From: Mesorhizobium sp. STM 4661
GTDB lineage: Bacteria > Pseudomonadota > Alphaproteobacteria > Rhizobiales > Rhizobiaceae
Assembly (NCBI RefSeq): GCF_000359125.1
Contig: NZ_CAAF010000008.1
Location: forward strand, 1-64,000
DNA: 64,000 bases
Reading direction: 5' to 3'
The position numbers and the translations under genes are program-made. Below the pieces are notes generated by a model. It was given only the letters and a program-made list of their open reading frames with translations, did not search any database and had not been told where the DNA came from. Positions within the stretch are counted from its first letter, which is position 1, and the number at the start of each line of letters is the position of its first letter. Below are positions 17,631-26,146 of the stretch, one piece after another.

Positions 17631-17909
17631 ATGATTACCGCCGCGCAGATGCGCGCCGCGAGGGCGCTGGCCGGCATCGATCAGAAGACCCTCGCCGAGC
17701 GCGCAGGCGTTTCGCTTCCAACCATCCAGCGCATGGAAGCGAGCGACGGCGTCGTCAGGGGCGTGGTCGACACATTGATGAAGGTCATCCAGGCCCTCGA
17801 CGAGGCCGGGGTGGAACTGATCGGCGAGAACCAGACCAGCGAGCGCGGCGGCAGAGGCGTGCGCCTCAAGCCAGCCATGCCGCCCAATCCGAAAGCTGAG
17901 CCGGCATAA
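17631..17909 (+). CDS. XRE-family transcriptional regulator
   Basis: 92 codons from the ATG at 17631, with CGGGAG nine bases upstream. It is almost entirely a Cro/CI-type helix-turn-helix: TAAQMRAARALAGIDQKTLA then ERAGVSLPTIQRMEAS, followed by VVDTLMKVIQALDEAGVEL, the usual short form found widely in Rhizobiales. It lies 67 bases upstream of the SulP transporter gene on the same strand, so it may regulate it, though this type often acts on itself. A well-formed promoter precedes it. Confidence 0.9.
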   Translation: MITAAQMRAARALAGIDQKTLAERAGVSLPTIQRMEASDGVVRGVVDTLMKVIQALDEAGVELIGENQTSERGGRGVRLKPAMPPNPKAEPA

Positions 17910-17976
17910 AGTCGCGACGGCGACCGCCGACAGTCCTGCCGACGATCCCGCTGCTTTTCAGGAGCGGAAGGCCGCT

Positions 17977-19689
17977 ATGGACCAGATCCGGCAGGCAAAT
18001 CATCAACCGGCCCAAAGACCGGCAAAGCCGACATTTTCAGAACTGTTCACGCCGAAGCTGGTGACGGTGCTGCGCGAGGGTTACACATCAGAGCACTTCA
18101 AGGCCGACTTCATGGCCGGTCTGACCGTCGCCATCGTGGCGCTGCCGTTGTCGATGGCGATCGCGATTGCTTCGGGCGTGACGCCGGAGCGCGGCCTGTT
18201 CACGGCCATCGTCGGCGGCTTCATCGTCTCGGCGCTCGGCGGCAGCCGCTTCCAGATCGGCGGGCCGGCCGGCGCCTTCATCGTGCTGGTGGCGGCGACG
18301 GTGGCGCGGGCCGGCATGGACGGGCTGCTGCTGGCGACGATGATGGCCGGCATCTTCCTGCTCGCCATCGGCTATCTCAGGCTCGGCACCTATATCAAAT
18401 TCATCCCCTACCCGGTGACGGTCGGCTTCACCGCCGGCATCGCCATCATCATCTTTTCGGGCCAGATCGTCGAACTGTTCGGACTGAAGCTGGCGGGCCC
18501 GGAGCCCGGGCCGCTGCTGCCGAAGCTGGTGGCGATCGGTGAGGCGGCCGGCACGCTCAACCCGGCGGCAACCTTCGTCGCGGCATTGACCATCGCTGCG
18601 ATCGCCCTGACAAAACGGTGGCGGCCGAAATGGCCCGCCATGCTGATCGCCATCGGGCTGGCATCGCTGGTCGTGGCGCTGTTTTCCCTGCCGGCCGAGA
18701 CGATCGGCACGCGCTATGGCGGCATTCCACGCAGCCTGCAAATGCCGGCCTTTCCGGCGCTCAGCCTCGACAAGGCGATCGACGTCCTGCCGGACGCCAT
18801 TGCCTTCGCGCTGCTCGGCGCGATCGAATCGCTGCTGTCGGCCGTGGTCGCCGACGGCATGACGGGCCGGCGGCACCGCTCCAATTGCGAACTGGTGGCG
18901 CAAGGCTTCGCCAACATCGCATCGGCCCTGTTCGGCGGCATCTGCGCCACCGGCACCATCGCCCGCACGGCCACCAATGTGCGGGCCGGCGCGCATGGGC
19001 CGGTCTCAGGCATGATCCACTCGGTCATCCTGCTTGTCCTGATGCTGGTGGCGGCGCCGCTCGCCAGCTACATCCCGCTTGCCGCCCTTGCCGGCGTACT
19101 GGCGGTGGTGTGCTGGAACATGGTCGAAAAGCAAGCTTTCGCCACGCTGCTCAGAGCTTCGCGTGGCGACGCGCTGGTGCTGATGGCGACCTTCCTGATC
19201 GTCATCTTCCGCGATCTCACCGAAGGCATCATCGTCGGCTTTGCGCTGGGCTCGATCCTGTTCATCGACCGCATGGCCAAGTCGATCGCGGTCGAGGCCG
19301 ATCAATCACTGGTGCAGGAGGATGTCGCCGACCGCGCCAGCGCCTATGATTCCAGCGAGGCTAGCGATGCCGACACCGTCGTCTACCGGATTTCGGGCGC
19401 CTTCTTCTTCGGCGCCGCCTCGACCGTCGGCACCGTGCTCGACCGCATCGCCGACCAGCGCAAGAACTTCATCCTCGACTGCTCGGCGGTGCCGTTCTTC
19501 GATTCGACGGCGGCCAATGTCGTCGAAGGCGCCGCCCACAAGGCGAGGCGCGCCGGCGTGCGCTTCATCATATCAGGCGCTTCGCCGCAAACGCGGCGCA
19601 TGCTGATCAACCACGGCGTCAAGCGCCCGCTGGTGACCTATGCCGCCTCGATCCGCGATGCGCGGGCGCAGTTGCGGAGGATTATGTAA
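17977..19689 (+). CDS. SulP-family anion transporter with STAS domain
   Basis: 570 codons from an ATG with GGAGCGGAAG upstream. The N-terminal two thirds are the SulP membrane domain, with FMAGLTVAIVALPLSMAIAI (about residues 45-64), GGSRFQIGGPAGAFIV and the later GGICATGTIARTATNVRAGA. The C-terminal 110 residues form a STAS domain (VVYRISGAFFFGAA, then FILDCSAVPFFDSTAANVV). SulP proteins import sulfate, bicarbonate or dicarboxylates across the inner membrane. No carbonic anhydrase or sulfur gene is adjacent, so the substrate remains open. Confidence 0.94.
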   Translation: MDQIRQANHQPAQRPAKPTFSELFTPKLVTVLREGYTSEHFKADFMAGLTVAIVALPLSMAIAIASGVTPERGLFTAIVGGFIVSALGGSRFQIGGPAGAFIVLVAATVARAGMDGLLLATMMAGIFLLAIGYLRLGTYIKFIPYPVTVGFTAGIAIIIFSGQIVELFGLKLAGPEPGPLLPKLVAIGEAAGTLNPAATFVAALTIAAIALTKRWRPKWPAMLIAIGLASLVVALFSLPAETIGTRYGGIPRSLQMPAFPALSLDKAIDVLPDAIAFALLGAIESLLSAVVADGMTGRRHRSNCELVAQGFANIASALFGGICATGTIARTATNVRAGAHGPVSGMIHSVILLVLMLVAAPLASYIPLAALAGVLAVVCWNMVEKQAFATLLRASRGDALVLMATFLIVIFRDLTEGIIVGFALGSILFIDRMAKSIAVEADQSLVQEDVADRASAYDSSEASDADTVVYRISGAFFFGAASTVGTVLDRIADQRKNFILDCSAVPFFDSTAANVVEGAAHKARRAGVRFIISGASPQTRRMLINHGVKRPLVTYAASIRDARAQLRRIM

Positions 19690-19744
19690 CAGTTTCACCC
19701 GGCCCCAGACCCAGCCAGTTGCAGACCGATGGTTTAAGTCGGAG

Positions 19745-20059
19745 ATGGTGAAGCGCGAGGCGGAGGAGCTGGCGGAACGCGCCAAATTGCTTGCCCATCA
19801 CGACCAGCACACGACGCCGGAAGACGGGCTCACCGGCTATAAATGGACGTTTGCCTTTGGCGCGACGCCGTTTCCGGCGATCATGCCGATCGGACCGCAT
19901 CCGCGAGATGCAGGCGCCCGGGCGAATGCCCGTCCCGAAACGGCAAAGGGCGGCGGCCGCTGCCGGCGTAACCTGCCTGGCGATCGAGCGGCCTTGCCTC
20001 ACTCGGCGGCCTTCGCCTCGGAGTCCTTCGCCGTGTCGTCCCAGACCATCTCGCGGTAG
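19745..20059 (+). CDS. Doubtful short ORF, possibly a gene remnant
   Basis: From the ATG at 19745, the first 50 or so codons read like protein (MVKREAEELAERAKLLAHHD, then GYKWTFAFGATPFPAIMPIG). After that the frame becomes low-quality and runs across the 3' end of the opposite-strand YiiX-like gene. There is no proper ribosome binding site. I treat it as an uncertain remnant or a small gene whose true end is unclear. The rest of the 19690-19998 interval shows nothing else. Confidence 0.25.
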   Translation: MVKREAEELAERAKLLAHHDQHTTPEDGLTGYKWTFAFGATPFPAIMPIGPHPRDAGARANARPETAKGGGRCRRNLPGDRAALPHSAAFASESFAVSSQTISR

Positions 20060-20805
20060 TCGAAGCCATACTCCAGCGTCGGTTTGACGATGCGGAAATA
20101 GGGCGACAGGTCGAAGTCGCGCGGCGTGTAGAGCGAGTGATGGCGGATGTGCAGGATTTCCTTGTGCATATAGGTCGACTGCGCCGAGGCGCGGCCGGGT
20201 GCGCGGGTGATCTCGGGCAGGATCGGGTAGCGGATCTGGCCATAGGCCTCGGCGATCAGCGAGGAGCAGATGGCCCGCGTCGGGTCGCCGGAACCGAAAG
20301 CCAGCATGCGGCGGCGCCAGCGCACCGGCACCGGCGGCGCCGGCAGGAAGTAGCGCAGCATGTCGAAGATGTTCTTGAGATCGTATTTGAGGCCGAGCTT
20401 GCCGATCATGAAGGCGACGACCTTGTCGCGGTCTTCGGGTATAAGCCCGTTCGCCCGGCAGATGCGGGTGTTGTAGGTGCGGTAGCGCGACAGCGGCACG
20501 GCGATGCAGCCCTCGCCAAGCGTGACCTCGATCAGGCGGCGCCGTTCCGATCCGTCCGCCGGTTCCGGCAAGGCATCGCCGACATGGAAAGCGGCATGCG
20601 ACCAGGTCGACTGTGTCAGGTACTTGATTGCCGCCGAGATCTTCTGGTTGCCCTCGATAAGCAGTATGTCGCCGGGCTCGAGCGTCCGGCGCAGCGTTTC
20701 GGCGTCGGACGGCGTGTAGGGCTCATAACCGGAGGATTCCTCCTGCAGCCGGCCGGCAAGCCAGCGGCCAAGTCGGTCCAGAAGCGTGTCGCCGGGCTCG
20801 GTCAT
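19999..20805 (-). CDS. YiiX-like permuted papain-fold cysteine hydrolase
   Basis: 268 codons. The product carries the features of the YiiX/YebB permuted NlpC/P60 group: GDILLIEGNQKISAAIKYLT (about residues 45-64), then STWSHAAFHVG with the likely catalytic His, and later AICSSLIAEAYG with the likely catalytic Cys. Family members are papain-like amidases or hydrolases that act on lipids or cell-wall material. No signal peptide is seen. It is followed downstream by nothing on its strand and lies just after the CYTH-CHAD pair, about 50 bases away, so all three could be one transcript. Confidence 0.82.
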   Translation of the reverse strand: MTEPGDTLLDRLGRWLAGRLQEESSGYEPYTPSDAETLRRTLEPGDILLIEGNQKISAAIKYLTQSTWSHAAFHVGDALPEPADGSERRRLIEVTLGEGCIAVPLSRYRTYNTRICRANGLIPEDRDKVVAFMIGKLGLKYDLKNIFDMLRYFLPAPPVPVRWRRRMLAFGSGDPTRAICSSLIAEAYGQIRYPILPEITRAPGRASAQSTYMHKEILHIRHHSLYTPRDFDLSPYFRIVKPTLEYGFDYREMVWDDTAKDSEAKAAE

Positions 20806-20854
20806 GGTGGATGGCGATTAGCATGGGCAGGCCGCCATGCGCCAGCAGCACCTC

Positions 20855-21799
20855 TCAACCGGCGGCCACGGGACTGGTATCTTCCCGCGGCGCAGCGGCC
20901 AGGTCTTCGCGCACCTTGCGGGCAAGTTTCCTTGTCGAGCGCTTGGGGCTGTCGCCGAACAGCTCGGCCGCCTCGGCAAGACAGGTCTTTTTCAGGCTTT
21001 TTTCCGAGCGTTTCAGGAGCTTGCCCAGGAGCCGCGTTTCTTGGCGAGGGCCAAGCGGCTGGTCGTCGGCATCGAGAAGCGCCCGCATGACGAACACATC
21101 GTGCAGTTCGCCCAGTCGCTCACCCAGTGCGTCGACGGCCTTGCGCCGGGCCTTGATCGGCGTCGGCCACAGCCTGCCAAGCAGCGACAGATGCATGCCG
21201 TGGGTCTTGGCCGCCTTGCGCAGATCGTGGAAATCGTCGGCTTCGCCGCGCGAGCCTGCCTTGTCCAGCGCCTTTCTGGCGCGTCGCAAGGTGGCGCGGG
21301 CACCCTCGGCAAGCACATCGGCGGCCTGCTCCGGCTGGTCGGGCAAGACAAGGCTTTCGACCCGGTTGATGCCTTCCTGGCAAGCGGCAGTCGCGGCACC
21401 GACGGCGGCGCCGAGGCCAGCGCCGCCATGCAATTCCTGCTGGCGGGCGACAAGCCTGTCGCGGACGTCATCGAGACCGCCGCCGGCGCTATGTTCGGGA
21501 AAGCTTGCCGCCAGCCGGTCGATGGTCTCGACCAGCGCGGTCGCCTCGCGCGGGCCTGCCAGCAGAGCCGATACCTGGCGGTAGCACTGGTTCTCGGTCT
21601 GACAGAATGTTTCGTCACCGGAACGGACCAGACGCAGCAAGGCGCGGACGCTTTTGAGGCGCTTGCGGCACTTGTGCAGCGCCTGCTCCGGCCTTTCGTG
21701 CGCCGTGTTAAGATGGATCAGCGCCTTGCCGATTTCCTCGACAAGAATGCGCCTGACCTCGCCGGTCAGCGGCAGGCGTGGATCAATGCGAAAGCTCAT
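20855..21799 (-). CDS. CHAD-domain protein
   Basis: 314 codons, starting inside the ATGA overlap with the CYTH gene. It is a helical CHAD protein: NTAHERPEQALHKCRKRLKSVRALLRLV holds the first conserved His/Lys/Arg row, and DDFHDLRKAAKTHGMHLSLL is the second, near residue 195. CHAD domains bind polyphosphate through these basic residues and are usually found fused to or next to CYTH triphosphatases, as here. It is likely cytoplasmic and associated with polyphosphate granules; that localisation is from knowledge of the family. Confidence 0.9.
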   Translation of the reverse strand: MSFRIDPRLPLTGEVRRILVEEIGKALIHLNTAHERPEQALHKCRKRLKSVRALLRLVRSGDETFCQTENQCYRQVSALLAGPREATALVETIDRLAASFPEHSAGGGLDDVRDRLVARQQELHGGAGLGAAVGAATAACQEGINRVESLVLPDQPEQAADVLAEGARATLRRARKALDKAGSRGEADDFHDLRKAAKTHGMHLSLLGRLWPTPIKARRKAVDALGERLGELHDVFVMRALLDADDQPLGPRQETRLLGKLLKRSEKSLKKTCLAEAAELFGDSPKRSTRKLARKVREDLAAAPREDTSPVAAG

Positions 21800-22269
21800 G
21801 CCGCGATCTCCGGAATCCCCCCAAGGGCGAGCGACGCGTTGTAAAACCCCTGCTCGCCGGTGACTTCGCGGCCGAGCCAGTCCGGCAGCATCTCGTCCGG
21901 CACATCCTCCGGCGTCTCGAGCTCGGCAACCACCAGACCGCCAAGCATCCCGCCGAAGACATCGACTTCATAGAGATAGCCGCGATGCCTAACATGGTGG
22001 CGTGTCTTCTCGATGACACGTCCGATGGCGAAGGCCAGCAACTCCTCCGCCTCGGCCAAGGGGATCGGATATTCGAATTCGTCACGCTCGCGGGCCTTGC
22101 TGCCGAATTTGAGCGTCAGCTTTGCCGAGGCATTGTCGCTGATGCGCACGCGCACGGTGCGGCCGGGCGCGGCGGCGAGGTAGAACTGGCGAATGCGAAT
22201 ATCCGCCTCGGCAAGATCCCGCCACTCGACGCCGGGGACCAGGAACTTGCGCTCGATTTCCTTGACCAT
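21796..22269 (-). CDS. CYTH-domain triphosphatase
   Basis: 157 codons. It opens with the CYTH signature EIERKFLV, followed by alternating charged strands (RTVRVRISDN, AKLTLKFGSKARERDEFEYPI, YLYEVDVFGG, VVAELETPEDV) that line the triphosphate tunnel. Enzymes of this type hydrolyse inorganic triphosphate or act on adenylate or thiamine triphosphate in a metal-dependent way; single-domain bacterial forms are mostly inorganic triphosphatases. It is the first gene of a CYTH-CHAD operon joined by ATGA, which suggests polyphosphate metabolism. Confidence 0.9.
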   Translation of the reverse strand: MVKEIERKFLVPGVEWRDLAEADIRIRQFYLAAAPGRTVRVRISDNASAKLTLKFGSKARERDEFEYPIPLAEAEELLAFAIGRVIEKTRHHVRHRGYLYEVDVFGGMLGGLVVAELETPEDVPDEMLPDWLGREVTGEQGFYNASLALGGIPEIAA

Positions 22270-22403
22270 GACCGCGCACTAAAGCGCGCGCGGCCGGACA
22301 TGGCAAGCCGTCTCAAGCTCCCCCGCCCACAGATTCCATCTTGGGTTGCCTTCGATCCAGGAGCACCCTTGCCAGCCAAACCGGCTAAGCATGCAAAAAG
22401 GCT

Positions 22404-22432
22404 TTGACTTTGATCAATCGATTGATTAAACT
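22404..22432 (+). promoter_or_regulatory. Promoter and palindromic operator of the tetR efflux operon
   Basis: TTGACT (22404-22409) and TTAAAC (22427-22432) are spaced by 17 bases. The spacer is filled by the perfect 14-bp palindrome ATCAATCGATTGAT (22413-22426), a typical TetR-family operator position. With this -10 box, transcription would begin at or within a base or two of the ATG at 22439, so the message would be essentially leaderless. Confidence 0.65.
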
Positions 22433-22438
22433 TTGACC

Positions 22439-23131
22439 ATGATCAAGGTCCCGAACGCCTCGCGCCGAGACTCCTCTCCCGCCGAGATGACGCGCGCGGC
22501 ACTTGTCCGCGCGGCGCTGAAGCTGTTCGGACGGCAGGGCTTCGACGGCACCTCGACGCGCGAGATCGCGGCGGAGGCCAGGGCCAATATCGGCTCGATC
22601 GCCTATCATTTCGGCGGCAAGGAAGGCCTTCGCGCGGCAGCGGCCGACTATATCGTCGACACCATCCAGACCGTCGCCGGCCAGGCGATCGGCGCTCCGC
22701 AGCCGTCAAGCGACTCCGAAGCGGGCGACCCCGAAGCGGCACGGGCACAACTCTTTGCCGCGCTGGAGCGGATGGTGGCCTTCATCGTGGCGAGGCCCGA
22801 AGCGGGCGAGATCGTGCAATTCGTGCTGCGCGAACTTTCGCATCCGACGGCGGCGCTCGACCGCATCTATGACGGCGTGTTCGAGCCGACGCATCGCCGG
22901 CTCTGCCTGATCTGGGAACAGGCGACGGGCGAGGCGGCCGAAAGCGAGGCGACCCGGCTCACCGTGTTCACGCTGATCGGCCAGGTCGTCTATTTCCGCA
23001 TCGGCCGCGAGGCGGTGATGCGCCGCATGGGCTGGCGCGAGATCGGCGACGCCGAGGCCGCCAAGGTGGTGGCGGTGGTCACAAGCAACCTCGGCGCCAT
23101 ACTGGCCGCCCGCAAGGATCCCAGACCATGA
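22439..23131 (+). CDS. TetR-family regulator (CecR-like, DUF1956 C-terminal domain)
   Basis: 230 codons from the ATG at 22439. The N-terminal helix-turn-helix reads AALKLFGRQGFDGTSTREIAAEARANIGSIAYHFGGKEGL, classic TetR. The C-terminal domain (about 110 residues, with GEIVQFVLRELSHPTAALDRIYDGVFEP) matches the DUF1956 type seen in E. coli CecR/YbiH. The following HlyD-ATPase-permease genes have the same order as the E. coli ybiH-ybhG-ybhF-ybhS cluster, so it likely represses this efflux operon. The start has no ribosome binding site but sits where a leaderless transcript would begin. The stop overlaps the next gene by ATGA. Confidence 0.9.
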   Translation: MIKVPNASRRDSSPAEMTRAALVRAALKLFGRQGFDGTSTREIAAEARANIGSIAYHFGGKEGLRAAAADYIVDTIQTVAGQAIGAPQPSSDSEAGDPEAARAQLFAALERMVAFIVARPEAGEIVQFVLRELSHPTAALDRIYDGVFEPTHRRLCLIWEQATGEAAESEATRLTVFTLIGQVVYFRIGREAVMRRMGWREIGDAEAAKVVAVVTSNLGAILAARKDPRP

Positions 23132-24081
23132 GTTTCCTCTGCTCCCTGCCGCTCGCCGCCCAGCTGTTCAGCGCCTGCGCGCCGGCAGCACCGCTCGCCG
23201 TCGGCTATGTCGAGGGCGACTATGTGCTGCTGGCGCCGATCGAGGTGGCGCAGGTCGAGACGGTTGCGGTGAAGCGCGGCGACCGCGTCGCGCCGGGCAC
23301 GCCAGTTGTGACGCTGGAAAGCGCCGACGCCAAGATAGCCGTAGCGCAGGCCGAAGCCGGCCTTGCCCAGGCGCAGGCGCAACTCGCCGATCTCAAGGTC
23401 GGCAAGCGGCCGGAAGAGATCGCGGTGCTGAAAGCGCAGGTCGACATGGCCAAGGCGCAGGCCGCCGACGCCAAGCGCCGGTACAGCCGCGCCAGCGACC
23501 TGTTCAAGCGCGGCACCGGCACGCAGGCCGATTTCGATACCGCCTCCGCCACGCTGGAGACGGCCAATGCGCAGGTCGGCCAGGCGGAGGCCAATCTCGC
23601 CGTCGGCGGCCTGCCGGCGCGGCCGGAGACGATCAAGGCCGCCGATAATCTGGTCAGCCAAGCGCAATCGACGCTGGAGCAGGCCAAGTGGCGGCTGTCG
23701 AAGCGCGTGCTGGCGGCGCCCTCGCCCGGCCGCGTCAACGACGTGATCCGCAATCCGGGCGACACGGCCGGTCCGACGGCGCCGGTCATTTCGATGCTGC
23801 CGGACGGCGCGGTGAAGCTCAGCGTCTATGTGCCGGAAAGCGCGTTCTCGTCGGTGAAGGTCGGCACGCTGCTCGGCGTCCATTGCGACGGCTGCGGGCC
23901 GGACGTGAAGGCGCGGGTCAGCTACGTGTCGCCGGACCCAGAATTCACGCCGCCGGTGATCTACTCGCTCGAGAACCGGCAGAAGTTGGTCTATCTGGTC
24001 GAAGCGCGACCGGAAGGCGACGCCGGCCCGCTGCAGCCAGGGCAGATCGTCGATGTCGATCTTGCGGACATCGGAAAATGA
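23128..24081 (+). CDS. HlyD-type periplasmic adaptor of an ABC efflux system
   Basis: 317 codons, overlapping the regulator stop in ATGA. After a short N-terminal hydrophobic stretch ending LFSAC (a possible lipobox), it has the lipoyl half (VEGDYVLLAPIEVAQVETVA, KRGDRVAPGTPVVTLES), a long Ala/Gln coiled coil (about residues 70-175), the second lipoyl half (RVLAAPSPGRVNDVI) and a beta-barrel domain. It is like E. coli YbhG. It bridges the inner-membrane transporter to the outer membrane. The stop overlaps the ATPase gene start. Confidence 0.9.
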   Translation: MSFLCSLPLAAQLFSACAPAAPLAVGYVEGDYVLLAPIEVAQVETVAVKRGDRVAPGTPVVTLESADAKIAVAQAEAGLAQAQAQLADLKVGKRPEEIAVLKAQVDMAKAQAADAKRRYSRASDLFKRGTGTQADFDTASATLETANAQVGQAEANLAVGGLPARPETIKAADNLVSQAQSTLEQAKWRLSKRVLAAPSPGRVNDVIRNPGDTAGPTAPVISMLPDGAVKLSVYVPESAFSSVKVGTLLGVHCDGCGPDVKARVSYVSPDPEFTPPVIYSLENRQKLVYLVEARPEGDAGPLQPGQIVDVDLADIGK

Positions 24082-25013
24082 ATGTCATCGACGTCCATGG
24101 GCTGGTCAAGCGCTTCGGCGACAAGACCGTCGTCGACCAGGTGACGATGACGGTGACCGAGGGCGAGATCGTCGGCTTCCTCGGCCCGAACGGTTCGGGC
24201 AAGACCACCACCATCCGCATCATGTGCGGCCTGCTGACGCCGGATGAGGGCGAGGGCACGGTGCTGGGTTTCGACATCCGCACCGACAGTCTGAGCATCA
24301 AGCGCGAAGTCGGCTACATGACGCAGAAATTCTCGTTCTACGAGGATCTGACGATCGGCGAGAACCTCGAATTCGTGGCGCGGCTCTACCGGCTGAAGCC
24401 GGTCGGCGAGCATGTCGCCAGGACGCTGGAAGAACTCGGCCTCACCTCGCGCAGGAACCAGTTGGCGGGCACGCTGTCCGGCGGCTGGAAGCAGCGGCTG
24501 GCGCTGGCCGCCTGCATCATGCACAAGCCGAAATTGCTCCTGCTCGACGAGCCGACGGCAGGCGTCGATCCGAAAGCGCGGCGCGAATTCTGGGACGAGA
24601 TCCATCGGCTGGCCAGCGGCGGGCTGACCGTGCTGGTCTCGACCCATTACATGGATGAGGCCGAGCGCTGCCACCGCATCAGCTACATTTCCTACGGCAA
24701 GATGCTGGCAACCGGCACGGTCGAGGAGGTGGTGAGGAACGCCGGGCTGACCACTTTCGTCCTGCAGGGCCCAAAGCTCGATCAGGTCGCCGACGCGCTC
24801 AGCGGCCGCCCCGGGGTCGACCAAGTGGCGCCGTTCGGCGCGACGCTGCATGTCGTGGGCTCCGACAGGAAGAAGCTCGAAGCAGCCCTCGCCGATGTCG
24901 AGAAGGAGCACAAGGGCGTGACGGTGAGCCCAGGAGAGACCAGCCTGGAGGATGTATTCATCCAGTTCATGTCCGGCTCGAAGGACAATATGGCCAAGGA
25001 CAACAAGGGATGA
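24078..25013 (+). CDS. ABC efflux ATP-binding protein (YbhF-like, single ATPase)
   Basis: 311 codons from the ATG in the overlap with the hlyD stop. Walker A is GPNGSGKTTT (about residue 39), the signature is LSGGWKQRL, and Walker B is [20 protein letters not shown]. The end TSLEDVFIQFM is usual for this class. Unlike E. coli YbhF, which carries two ATPase halves, this has one, so it would dimerise. It drives export through the permease encoded next, again overlapping by ATGA. Confidence 0.93.
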   Translation: MNVIDVHGLVKRFGDKTVVDQVTMTVTEGEIVGFLGPNGSGKTTTIRIMCGLLTPDEGEGTVLGFDIRTDSLSIKREVGYMTQKFSFYEDLTIGENLEFVARLYRLKPVGEHVARTLEELGLTSRRNQLAGTLSGGWKQRLALAACIMHKPKLLLLDEPTAGVDPKARREFWDEIHRLASGGLTVLVSTHYMDEAERCHRISYISYGKMLATGTVEEVVRNAGLTTFVLQGPKLDQVADALSGRPGVDQVAPFGATLHVVGSDRKKLEAALADVEKEHKGVTVSPGETSLEDVFIQFMSGSKDNMAKDNKG

Positions 25014-26146
25014 ATGACCTGTTCTCCTTCGCCCGGCTTAGCGCGCTGCTGATCAAGGAGTTCATCCAGATGCGGCGTGACCGCATCACCTTCGCCATGA
25101 TGCTGGGCGTGCCGCTGATGCAGTTGGTGCTGTTCGGCTATGCCATCAACAACGATCCGAAGAGCCTGCCGGCGGCGCTGGTGGCGATGAGCAGCGACCC
25201 GTACACGCGCGCCATGGTTTCGGCGCTGCAGACCACCGGCTACTACCGCTTCGACCATGTCGCGCAAAGTGCCGAGGAGGCCGAGTTCCTGATGGCGCGC
25301 GGCGATGTCGCCTTCGTCGTCACCATTCCCGCCGATTTTGCCCGCCGCGTCGAGCGCGGCGACGGTCCGCAGATCCTGATCGAGGCCGATGCCACCGACC
25401 CGGCCGTCGCCAGCGGCGCCATCTCGACGCTGGGCACCGTCGCCAACCAGGCGCTGCTTCGGGCGCGCGGCATGCAGGAGGCGGCGGCCGAGACTGCCCG
25501 GGGCCAGCTCGAAGTGGTGGTGCACCGGCGCTATAATCCGGAAGGCATCTCGCAATACAACATCGTGCCAGGCCTGCTCGGCGTCATCCTGCAGATGACC
25601 ATGGTGATGATGACCTCGATCGCGCTGACCCGCGAGACCGAGCGCGGCACGATGGAGAACCTGTTGGCGATGCCGTCCAGCCCGCTGGAAATCATGCTGG
25701 GCAAGGTGCTGCCCTACCTCGCGGTCGGCGCCGTCCAGGTGGTGGTGGTGCTGGCGGCGGCGAAACTGTTGTTCGGCATTCCCTTCATCGGGTCGATGTC
25801 GCTGCTCTTGAGCGCAGTCTTCATCTTCGTGCTGGCGCTGGTGCTGCTCGGCTACACGATCTCGACGATCGCCCGCACGCAGATGCAGGCGCTGCAGCTC
25901 ACCTTCTTCTTCTTCCTGCCGTCGATCCTGCTGTCCGGCTTCATGTTCCCCTATCGCGGCATGCCGGGCTGGGCGCAATGGTTCGGCGAGATCCTGCCGC
26001 TGACGCATTTCCTGCGCATCATCCGGGCGGTGATGCTGAAGGGCGCCGAACTGCCGGCGGTAGCCACCGAGATCGGCTGGCTGGTGGTGTTCGTGGCGCT
26101 GTTTGCCGGCGTGGCGCTGGTGCGGTTCAGGCGGACGCTGGATTGA
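25010..26146 (+). CDS. ABC-2 type efflux permease (YbhS/YhhJ-like)
   Basis: 378 codons. It has one N-terminal membrane helix (TFAMMLGVPLMQLVLFGYAI), a large extracytoplasmic domain of about 130 residues, then five C-terminal helices starting at NIVPGLLGVILQMTMVMMTS and containing FFFFLPSILLSGFMFPYRGMP. This is the YbhS/YbhR architecture. With the adaptor and ATPase it makes a tripartite efflux pump; E. coli relatives handle drugs and cations, but the substrate here is unknown. It is the last gene of the tetR operon, and its stop codon directly abuts the stop of the converging dehydratase gene. Confidence 0.92.
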   Translation: MNDLFSFARLSALLIKEFIQMRRDRITFAMMLGVPLMQLVLFGYAINNDPKSLPAALVAMSSDPYTRAMVSALQTTGYYRFDHVAQSAEEAEFLMARGDVAFVVTIPADFARRVERGDGPQILIEADATDPAVASGAISTLGTVANQALLRARGMQEAAAETARGQLEVVVHRRYNPEGISQYNIVPGLLGVILQMTMVMMTSIALTRETERGTMENLLAMPSSPLEIMLGKVLPYLAVGAVQVVVVLAAAKLLFGIPFIGSMSLLLSAVFIFVLALVLLGYTISTIARTQMQALQLTFFFFLPSILLSGFMFPYRGMPGWAQWFGEILPLTHFLRIIRAVMLKGAELPAVATEIGWLVVFVALFAGVALVRFRRTLD

